A stretch of 6,210 nt of DNA. It comes from an uncultured Ruminococcus sp. GTDB lineage: Bacteria > Bacillota > Clostridia > Oscillospirales > CAG-272. Under the pieces are notes generated by a model, which ran no database searches, was not told the DNA's origin, and saw only the letters and a program-made list of their open reading frames with translations. The position numbers and the translations under genes were made by a program. Where the stretch lies: contig CADAXH010000078.1 in NCBI GenBank assembly GCA_902791785.1, positions 1 through 6,210 of the forward strand, read 5' to 3'. This document shows positions 1 to 4,959 of the stretch, piece by piece (position 1 is the first letter of the stretch; each line of letters begins with the position of its first letter).

Positions 1-80
1 CCATGAAGTATAATGCAATTGAAGGCAAAATGAATTCAAAATAAACAATCTGGGTTCATATTACAATAAGCAAAAAAGAG

Positions 81-109
81 TGGACACAACCAAACTTTTG
101 TGATAAAGT
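81..109 (+). promoter_or_regulatory. Possible extended -10 promoter for the membrane protein gene
   Basis: TGGACA at 81-86 matches the -35 consensus at five of six positions. After 17 bases, TAAAGT at 104-109 matches the -10 at four of six, and it is preceded by the TGn extension (TGA, 101-103). Transcription would begin near 116, almost at the ribosome site, giving a leader of only about a dozen bases. That is short, so transcription may instead come from outside the window. A 12-base inverted repeat, GATAAAGTTATC (102-113), overlaps the -10. Confidence 0.35.
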
Positions 110-115
110 TATCCC

Positions 116-124
116 AGAGGTGAT
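116..124 (+). promoter_or_regulatory. Shine-Dalgarno sequence that decides a TTG start
   Basis: AGAGGTGAT matches the anti-Shine-Dalgarno end of 16S rRNA over nearly its full length. It lies about five bases before an in-frame TTG at 129. The GTG at 120-122, the first conventional start codon in the frame, is inside this motif and has no purine-rich site upstream of it, so it is unlikely to be the real start. Confidence 0.6.
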
Positions 125-128
125 TGGT

Positions 129-1064
129 TTGGTTCAGGTTATAATTTTTGTTATTCTGATTGCATCTGTTGTTGTTTCAATTTTTCTTTTCAGAGAAAAA
201 AGTGTTTTTTCCAGGGTACTGATGCTTTGTTTTGTCCCTGTCTCTTACGCATTATCTGTTCTTCTTGCGAGAATAGGAACATGGAATTTCATCTCTGATG
301 CGATAGCATCGCTAATTATCAGAAAAGCTAATATTACCGATCTGACTGATGCCTCCAGTTCTCTGGACACAGGCATTCTCGAAGTCATTTCGTTTGTATT
401 CGTGCACATTTTCATAGTAGTTGTCTTCGTTGCACTTCTTTTCGGATTCCGTTTTCTTGTTAAATACCTTGATTCGAAAAAAGAAAGAAACAAAAACAGA
501 ATAGCAGTGGCGGTATTGTCCGGTGTCTTTTCGTTCTTTGTATGCCTGCTTTCAATTCTGCCACTTTCACTGACAGCAAATATATCCGAAGAAACAGTAA
601 ACAGCAAATATTCTGAGCAGTACAGATCTTCAAGCGTATCGGGAACATATTCGGTGCTGAGTGAAATATATAGCGCACTTGAACCAGATTCCCCGCTCGG
701 ATTTGTTTGTACCTATACCGGAATCAGGCCCATTCATGATGCTACAACGTCAATATTGTCAGGAAGAACAGTAACCACAAACGAGGGTGAAAAGAAGGAT
801 GTGAACTGCACATTATTCGGGAACCTCATTCTCAGAGACACTTTCGATGTGCTGGTAATTACAGATAAGTTCGACAAACACGAAATACTGAATATGACTA
901 ATGTTGTTCAGGCATACAATGTCCTGGACAGCATCAAAAAGAATTCTACTCTTCACGACGTCGCAGATGAACTCTCAAAGCACTACTTTGTTGACGTTTT
1001 GACCGAAAAAGACAAATATAAAATCGTAATATACCTTATTATTCAACTCTACCTGAAAGGATGA
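129..1064 (+). CDS. Four-helix membrane protein, CvpA-like topology, with extracytoplasmic domain
   Basis: I do not recognise this protein with certainty. From the TTG start it has 311 residues. Four hydrophobic segments are visible at about 1-21, 27-48, 84-112 and 123-148. The loop between the third and fourth is strongly basic (KYLDSKKERNKNR), and the second segment is preceded by FREKSVFSR, so both loops should be cytoplasmic and both ends outside. The polar C-terminal half (about 149-311) is therefore probably extracytoplasmic. The four-helix arrangement, with a basic loop leading into a Gly/Ser-containing last helix, resembles the CvpA family, but the long C-terminal domain is extra. Its stop TGA lies within the ribosome site of the next gene, seven bases before that gene's ATG, so the two are probably co-transcribed and translationally coupled. 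If the GTG at 120 were used instead, the protein would be three residues longer. Membrane location is fairly secure; the family is a guess. Confidence 0.72.
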   Translation: MVQVIIFVILIASVVVSIFLFREKSVFSRVLMLCFVPVSYALSVLLARIGTWNFISDAIASLIIRKANITDLTDASSSLDTGILEVISFVFVHIFIVVVFVALLFGFRFLVKYLDSKKERNKNRIAVAVLSGVFSFFVCLLSILPLSLTANISEETVNSKYSEQYRSSSVSGTYSVLSEIYSALEPDSPLGFVCTYTGIRPIHDATTSILSGRTVTTNEGEKKDVNCTLFGNLILRDTFDVLVITDKFDKHEILNMTNVVQAYNVLDSIKKNSTLHDVADELSKHYFVDVLTEKDKYKIVIYLIIQLYLKG

Positions 1065-1071
1065 TTTTTTT

Positions 1072-1983
1072 ATGAAACTATCTGTCTGTTCCGGAGGATA
1101 CACAAGATTCTTCATTCACGACTCGAGCGAGGCCCTCAGATACTATGCAAGTCTGGGCTATCAGGCAATTGACCTGTCTATAGACAATGCATATGAAGGA
1201 CTTCTGGATGACCCTGACGGTTCGCATGCAAAAACAATCAAGAAAGTTGCAAAGGAGTGCAATCTTCTGCTCTACCAGGCACATGCCCCCGGAGCAAATG
1301 AACCAACAAACCCGAAACTGGCAAAAGACATTGCAAAAGCTATCGAAGTGTGCGGATATCTTGACATCGAGAATCTTGTCATCCACCCATTTATGGCCGA
1401 CGATGTTTCTCAGGCAATTCCTTTGAATGTCGAATATTTTTCGCAGTTCATTCCTCTTCTGGATAAAACGGGCGTCAAGCTCTGTGCCGAGAACCTTGGC
1501 AATTTCAATGATGTCCGCCACTATTTCAAAACCGCAGAAATGCTGAATGCACTTGTGGAAAAATTCGGCAAGAAATATATGAAGGTGTGCTGGGATACCG
1601 GTCACGGCAACCTGACAAATCAGGATCAGTACGAAAATGTAACGAAAATCGGGGATAACCTAGGCTGCGTTCATGTTCATGACAACTACTACCCAATATT
1701 TGTTCCGGGCGAACAATACGCTTTCGACGCTCACAACTTCCCTCTGTTCGGAAACATAAACTTTGACGCATTCATTCAGGCATTGATAGACATAGGTTAC
1801 AAAGGCACATTCAATCTTGAGACGGATACTCCGAACAGACGTGGACACAGGGACTTTGTCTACAATGGCGAAGTGACTCTCAAACTCAAGCCAATCCCAT
1901 TTGAAATAAGAAGAAAATCCGATGAGATGCTCTTCTACATAGGAAAGTACATGCTCGAGACTTACGGTCTCTGGGAAGATTAA
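1072..1983 (+). CDS. Sugar phosphate isomerase/epimerase (xylose isomerase-like TIM barrel)
   Basis: This 303-residue protein fits the sugar phosphate isomerase/epimerase (AP endonuclease 2-like) TIM-barrel family and has its usual length. Barrel strands can be followed from MKLSVCSGG through QAIDLSID, LLLYQAHAP and LVIHPF. The probable divalent metal ligands are present: E140 (CAENLG), D175 and H178 (CWDTGHGN), H201 or H203 (CVHVHDN), and E250 (FNLETD), with H71 and H105 as further pocket residues. Such enzymes isomerise or epimerise sugars or inositol derivatives in the cytoplasm using Mn2+, Mg2+ or Co2+. The substrate cannot be read from the sequence, since members share the fold but differ widely in substrate. 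AAGGA at 1057-1061 is ten bases before the ATG and overlaps the stop of the preceding gene. No kinase, dehydrogenase or sugar transporter lies beside it to hint at a pathway. The gene ends just before a strong hairpin terminator. Confidence 0.88.
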   Translation: MKLSVCSGGYTRFFIHDSSEALRYYASLGYQAIDLSIDNAYEGLLDDPDGSHAKTIKKVAKECNLLLYQAHAPGANEPTNPKLAKDIAKAIEVCGYLDIENLVIHPFMADDVSQAIPLNVEYFSQFIPLLDKTGVKLCAENLGNFNDVRHYFKTAEMLNALVEKFGKKYMKVCWDTGHGNLTNQDQYENVTKIGDNLGCVHVHDNYYPIFVPGEQYAFDAHNFPLFGNINFDAFIQALIDIGYKGTFNLETDTPNRRGHRDFVYNGEVTLKLKPIPFEIRRKSDEMLFYIGKYMLETYGLWED

Positions 1984-1996
1984 TCACAAATACAGC

Positions 1997-2039
1997 AAAA
2001 AAGCGCCGATTTCAGCAAAGACTGATTTCGGCGTTTTTT
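1997..2039. terminator. Bidirectional factor-independent terminator
   Basis: CGCCGA (2004-2009) pairs with TCGGCG (2028-2033), and TCAG (2012-2015) pairs with CTGA (2022-2025). A two-base T:T mismatch separates the two helices, and the loop is CAAAGA. Six A bases (1997-2002) precede the stem and six T bases (2034-2039) follow it, so the transcript of either strand has a hairpin with a U-tail. It serves the isomerase gene ending at 1983 and the converging surface-protein gene ending at 2058. On the minus strand an extra unpaired base (2003) separates stem and U-tract, so termination may be slightly better in the plus direction. Confidence 0.85.
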
Positions 2040-2057
2040 GCAATGTGTTTTTCTATG

Positions 2058-4592
2058 TTAGTTTTGTTTTTTCTTTTTGATTACTATTATTACTACTACA
2101 ACAGCTGCTGCGACAACTACAACTGACACGATTGTTATTATAATCGGAACAATGCTGTTTCCGGATTTTTTGAGTGCCTCTTCAGCTGCAGCAAGTTTTT
2201 CAAGCACTTCTTTCGGAACAAGTTTTTTCTGTTCTTCTGTCAGTTCCTCGTATGCTTTTCTTGCCGCCTCAATGGCATCTTTGTCATTTGGTGTAATTTT
2301 GTTTGCGTCCGGAAGAGAAAGGATGGCTGTAATCACATCTGCCGCTTTGAGTTTGTCGACGATTTCCTGCGGAACGAGCAATTTTTGCGCATCTGTCAGT
2401 TTGTCAAAAGCATCCATTGCGGCTTTGACAGCATCTTTATCTGCAGAAGTGAGTTTGTCGCAATCAGGCAAAGTTACAACAGCTAGTGTAACTTCTGAAG
2501 CTATTAGTTTGTCGACTATCTCAGGTGGAACCAGTTTCTTCTGTTCGTCTGTAAGTGCCTCATACGCCTTTTTGGCTGCTTCTATTGCTTCCTTGTCGTC
2601 AGGTGTAATCTTATCAATCATAGGCAGCGAGTCTATATCGACTGCAACATCGTATGCGAGCAGTTTGTCTGCGATTGCAGGAGGAACAAGTTTTTTCTGT
2701 TCATCTGTGAGTTCGTCATATGCTTTTTTCGCTGCTTTTATGGCCTCTGCATCATCAAGTGAAAAATCTTCATTTCCTATTACTTTGACAATTTCTTCTA
2801 TATTTTCGTCGGCATTCTCATCACCCGATGACACCAGACTCAAAAATACAAATTCGGGCATGTAAGTCCACTTTCTATAAATAGGTGTACCATCCTGACC
2901 CTTAATACAATCATCGTAATGCCATTCAACAAGCGCATAATCAGTATCCAAATATAACATTTTTAAAGGTTTATGCATGGAAACACTGGGTATTGGGAAT
3001 TCGTATCCGTCAAAGTTGAAGATGTAACCGAAATCCGCTTCCAACGCAAAATAGCCTAGCACAAGATTCCCACCAAAATGAGCTTCAATCTGATATTGCG
3101 GATCAACCCCTTCTACCGGATAATCATGAGACCAGAATGAATTCGTTATTGTGTAGTGGGCATCGGAAGGCACTGTTATTTCAGGCTTCGATGTATCAAC
3201 TGATCCGATTGTAGGCAGCTTTATATCAGGATACACAAAATTAATTTCTTTTAGCCAGATTGCATATACTGTTATGTCTCTTGTCACAGGTGTTTCAAAT
3301 AAACCTCTGTCAACAAAACTGACAGACCGGTATTCGCTTGCGGACTTCATTTCAGAAAGTGGTTTTGTGTGATAACATGCGATTATGTATCCGTCTTTTG
3401 TCCATGTATACGTGCTGAACGGCTGCAGGGTATCATACAGACTTGCACCATCTTCAACTTCAACCACGATATCATCCATATGTCCACCCATGTCAATGGT
3501 AACATTGTGTCCGCCCTTTTGGGTGTTTACATAGAGAACAACTGTTGTTTCGCCATCTCCGATTATCGTAAAATTGAAAAGTGCAATTTTTTCTCCTTTT
3601 TTCACTTTCACCGGTGAGTCAGGACAATCCAGAACATATGCAAAACCTTTGTCTGACAAACCTATCAGTTTTCCCATATCGCCATGTGTTGCGCTTGCAC
3701 CTTTAATTTGAACCTTGCTGCTGTCAAATACAGCTCTCAGAGACAAATATGTGAGTTCGAGATCTTCAGGAGCGACAAACTGTAAGTATACGTGATCTTC
3801 TCCAACCTTATATACCTGGGCGGGAATATCCGGGCAAAAATCAGACGTACCGGAAAGTTTAAGGGTCTTTTCCTGTGGTTCTGTCAAATCTTCTCCGGAA
3901 GGAGTTATTGTTGTAGTAACAGAATATTCATCTTTGTGTTCTTTGTTTACAATGCCGTCTCTAACAACGAAAATCACATTGTCAGTCGGTGCGCTTTCGG
4001 CATAATCACTTCCCTGCGGCTCACCTTCGGAAACCAGTGTGAGTGTTATTACCTGGAGATCGATGTTAGCCATTCCGAAATCATTTGAATAAACCTGGAA
4101 AGGAATTCTCACAAGGACAATATCTCCGTTCTGTGCATTGAATGCATTGGCGCTGCCCATATAGTGGAGCGTCATTCTTCCGCGACCTTCCGTTTCGGAT
4201 TCGGCCCATGGTTCGAAGTAATACTCACCATATTCGGATATGTCAGGTATTACATTAATCTGCTCACCCACCGTTCCGGGTGTTTCATCGGGAAATGAAT
4301 CGACAAACTCGAGAGATTCTTCATCGTATGTGAGTTCGAAATCAAATTCTGAAATCTTGTATCCTGGAGCACAGATTCTGTATTCAGCAATAATAATGTG
4401 CTCTTCCTCGTCCCCGAAATAGCGTGCTATTGCGTCATATCCTGTCAATGCTGCCGGGAAGAAATTTGAAGTCTCTTCGATCACCAGCTCGTATCCTTCG
4501 TATATCGAAGCAGCATTTACAGTTGTCAAAAGAAACGCGACGAGAAGTACATAGATAAAGATATGTGTCAATGTATTAACCGGTTTTCTCAT
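2058..4592 (-). CDS. Large membrane-anchored surface protein: cohesin-like domains, B-repeat-like module, four helical repeats
   Basis: This 844-residue protein starts at ATG 4592, with AAAGGA (4605-4600) seven bases upstream. An in-frame TTG at 4661 would add 23 residues, but it sits almost at the predicted transcription start and would bury the signal peptide. Visible parts: a signal peptide (1-27, likely cleaved after VNA); a beta domain at about 35-215 with cohesin-like features (ISEFDFELTYDEESLEFV, a GRMTLHY strand); a second similar domain at about 245-378; a stretch at about 380-448 ending in TPVTRDITVYAIW, like the InlB/Listeria-Bacteroides B-repeat; an unassigned beta-rich, aromatic-rich part (449-595); four 52-residue helical repeats (598-809); a transmembrane segment (about 813-838); and the tail KKKKQN. 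No LPXTG-type motif precedes the anchor, so it should be held in the membrane rather than linked to the wall by sortase. No catalytic motif is seen. A role in adhesion or in presenting a binding domain on a stalk is an inference. Confidence 0.85.
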   Translation of the reverse strand: MRKPVNTLTHIFIYVLLVAFLLTTVNAASIYEGYELVIEETSNFFPAALTGYDAIARYFGDEEEHIIIAEYRICAPGYKISEFDFELTYDEESLEFVDSFPDETPGTVGEQINVIPDISEYGEYYFEPWAESETEGRGRMTLHYMGSANAFNAQNGDIVLVRIPFQVYSNDFGMANIDLQVITLTLVSEGEPQGSDYAESAPTDNVIFVVRDGIVNKEHKDEYSVTTTITPSGEDLTEPQEKTLKLSGTSDFCPDIPAQVYKVGEDHVYLQFVAPEDLELTYLSLRAVFDSSKVQIKGASATHGDMGKLIGLSDKGFAYVLDCPDSPVKVKKGEKIALFNFTIIGDGETTVVLYVNTQKGGHNVTIDMGGHMDDIVVEVEDGASLYDTLQPFSTYTWTKDGYIIACYHTKPLSEMKSASEYRSVSFVDRGLFETPVTRDITVYAIWLKEINFVYPDIKLPTIGSVDTSKPEITVPSDAHYTITNSFWSHDYPVEGVDPQYQIEAHFGGNLVLGYFALEADFGYIFNFDGYEFPIPSVSMHKPLKMLYLDTDYALVEWHYDDCIKGQDGTPIYRKWTYMPEFVFLSLVSSGDENADENIEEIVKVIGNEDFSLDDAEAIKAAKKAYDELTDEQKKLVPPAIADKLLAYDVAVDIDSLPMIDKITPDDKEAIEAAKKAYEALTDEQKKLVPPEIVDKLIASEVTLAVVTLPDCDKLTSADKDAVKAAMDAFDKLTDAQKLLVPQEIVDKLKAADVITAILSLPDANKITPNDKDAIEAARKAYEELTEEQKKLVPKEVLEKLAAAEEALKKSGNSIVPIIITIVSVVVVAAAVVVVIIVIKKKKQN
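2166..2801 (-). repeat. Four tandem 52-residue (156-base) coding repeats
   Basis: Four in-frame copies lie within the surface-protein gene: R1 2801-2643, R2 2642-2487, R3 2486-2331 and R4 2330-2166. Each carries the core A-(Y/F)-x-x-L-T-x-x-Q-K-x-L-V-P, found at residues 624, 676, 728 and 780, exactly 52 apart. R2 to R4 begin with a short LP linker. The pattern suggests a small helical bundle repeated to form a rigid stalk between the membrane anchor and the beta domains. R3 is the most diverged (QKLLVP, AFDKL). R1 and R4 are closest at DNA level: 4 differences over the 45 bases at 2683-2727 and 2215-2259. Charged residues (E, K, D) dominate. Confidence 0.85.
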
Positions 4593-4599
4593 TGTTTTT

Positions 4600-4605
4600 T
4601 CCTTT
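4600..4605 (-). promoter_or_regulatory. Ribosome binding site fixing the surface-protein start
   Basis: Read on the minus strand, AAAGGA is followed by a seven-base A-rich spacer and then ATG at 4592-4590. The ATG opens a classic signal peptide (MRKPVNTLTHIFIYVLLVAF). No comparable site precedes the longer TTG start at 4661. Confidence 0.7.
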
Positions 4606-4670
4606 GCGTGCTTTTTTGGAATTCTTATAGCGTCATGGCAGATAACGCCACTACGTTTCAAGACAGAAAT

Positions 4671-4699
4671 ATTGTAGCATATATGTCCGAAAAAAACAA
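4671..4699 (-). promoter_or_regulatory. Extended -10 promoter of the surface-protein gene
   Basis: On the minus strand, TACAAT (4676-4671) matches the -10 consensus at five of six positions and is preceded by TGC, a TGn extension. Seventeen bases upstream lies TTGTTT (4699-4694), with only the TTG part of the -35 conserved. The start point would be near 4664, giving an untranslated leader of about 70 bases before the ATG at 4592. Confidence 0.6.
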
Positions 4700-4735
4700 A
4701 TACATGAGCAAGTCAGATTAATACCCGGCTTTTTT

Positions 4736-4780
4736 CAAATGTCGACATTACTGCTCAAAAGTCCAAACTATTGACATTTG
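4736..4780. promoter_or_regulatory. Inverted-repeat cluster, candidate operator
   Basis: CAAATGTC (4736-4743) has a perfect inverted copy, GACATTTG (4773-4780). The first copy is also part of a perfect 12-base palindrome, AATGTCGACATT (4738-4749). The right copy overlaps the TTGACA -35 box of the transporter promoter (4771-4776). Three GACATT-type half-sites in 45 bases between divergent promoters look like a binding site for a dimeric regulator that could block the -35. No such regulator is encoded in the window. Confidence 0.35.
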
Positions 4781-4799
4781 CAATATTATTTACTAAAAT
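4771..4799 (+). promoter_or_regulatory. Strong sigma-A-type promoter for the leader and CNNM/CorB gene
   Basis: TTGACA (4771-4776) is a perfect -35 and TAAAAT (4794-4799) matches the -10 at five of six positions, with the ideal 17-base spacing. Transcription should start near 4806, giving a leader of roughly 150 bases before the ATG at 4960. Confidence 0.8.
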
Positions 4800-4834
4800 A
4801 TACCAAACAAAAATATTATAAAAGGCAGATGACA

Positions 4835-4888
4835 ATGAGTTCTGACAGCGACGGTAGTTACCGAAGTACCAATTCAATAGATCAGTAA
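4835..4888 (+). CDS. Candidate leader peptide (17 residues), serine-rich
   Basis: ATG at 4835 opens an ORF reading MSSDSDGSYRSTNSIDQ and ending at TAA 4886-4888. AAAGG at 4821-4825 lies nine bases before the ATG, a plausible ribosome site. Six of the 17 residues are serine (codons AGT three times, and AGC, TCT, TCA) and three are aspartate. The stop is six bases before the terminator stem, so a ribosome held at the end of the ORF would cover the terminator's 5' arm and favour read-through; a translating ribosome would also melt the 4839-4889 stem. An ORF this short arises readily by chance, so the case rests on position and ribosome site, not length. Confidence 0.3.
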   Translation: MSSDSDGSYRSTNSIDQ

Positions 4889-4893
4889 CACTC

Positions 4894-4930
4894 TCCAAAC
4901 CTGGATTAATATACAGGCTTGGATTTTTTT
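4894..4930 (+). terminator. Attenuator terminator upstream of the CNNM/CorB gene
   Basis: TCCAA (4894-4898) pairs with TTGGA (4919-4923), and CCTG (4900-4903) pairs with CAGG (4914-4917). A single A:C mismatch (4899/4918) separates the helices and the loop has ten bases. Seven T bases (4924-4930) follow directly. It lies between a strong promoter and the gene's ribosome site, with no preceding plus-strand gene to terminate, so it should act on the leader transcript. Confidence 0.75.
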
Positions 4931-4940
4931 GCCTTAATTT

Positions 4941-4946
4941 AGGAGG
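4941..4946 (+). promoter_or_regulatory. Shine-Dalgarno site of the CNNM/CorB gene, long spacer
   Basis: AGGAGG is a full-strength ribosome site, but 13 T-rich bases separate it from the ATG at 4960, longer than the usual five to ten. No ATG, GTG or TTG in the right frame lies closer, and the protein from ATG 4960 aligns with the family N-terminus, so this start is retained. Confidence 0.65.
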
Positions 4947-4959
4947 ATTGTTTTTTATT

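Larger units (their letters stand above)
4806..4930 (+). promoter_or_regulatory. Structured 5' leader ending in an attenuator; class not recognised
   Basis: The predicted transcript begins near 4806 and contains three elements before the gene. The first is a stem, GTTCTGA (4839-4845) with TCAG plus AAC (4882-4889, one bulged T at 4886). Inside it, CGGT (4852-4855) pairs with ACCG (4860-4863) as a small hairpin, or alternatively GGTA (4853-4856) with TACC (4867-4870). The second is a possible 17-codon ORF over the same bases (4835-4888). The third is a terminator (4894-4930). An ordered leader with an intrinsic terminator before the ribosome site implies regulated read-through, either by ligand binding or by a translating ribosome. 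I compared it by eye with the conserved cores of the M-box, yybP-ykoY, NiCo, c-di-GMP, SAM, cobalamin, T-box and other classes and saw no match. A clear antiterminator helix was not found. Confidence 0.55.

Noticed and set aside
3..44. Open frame ATG...TAA (13 codons) at the left edge
   Set aside because: It could be the tail of an upstream gene or chance. The other two plus frames also stop within the first 13 bases, so no choice can be made and no ribosome site is in view.
1078..1605. 175-codon minus-strand ORF opposite the isomerase
   Set aside because: It is a shadow of a well-conserved TIM-barrel gene, with no ribosome site and no recognisable protein features.
2133..2205. Sortase (LPXTG-like) anchoring signal in the surface protein
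   Set aside because: The residues before the terminal hydrophobic helix read EALKKSGNSIVPIII. No LPXTG, NPXTN or similar motif is present, so a simple transmembrane anchor is the better reading.
2166..2801. CRISPR-like regularly spaced repeats
   Set aside because: The 156-base period is in frame with a protein and the similarity spans whole units. There are no short direct repeats with unique spacers.
2077..2865. Long plus-strand ORF of 262 codons opposite the repeat region
   Set aside because: It is the antisense of the helical repeats and anchor. The product is a low-complexity Thr/Ser/Ala string, and the minus frame has signal peptide, repeats, anchor, ribosome site and promoter.
4593..4664. 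Structured RNA in the 5' leader of the surface-protein gene
   Set aside because: Only short pairings such as TGGC/GCCA and GCGT/ACGC are visible, with no terminator or extended helix, so chance is the simplest explanation.
4821..4935. AAGGC (4822-4826) with GCCTT (4931-4935) as an antiterminator helix
   Set aside because: It is only five base pairs with immediate mismatches on the outer side. It does not overlap the terminator stem, so it does not provide the needed exclusive alternative.
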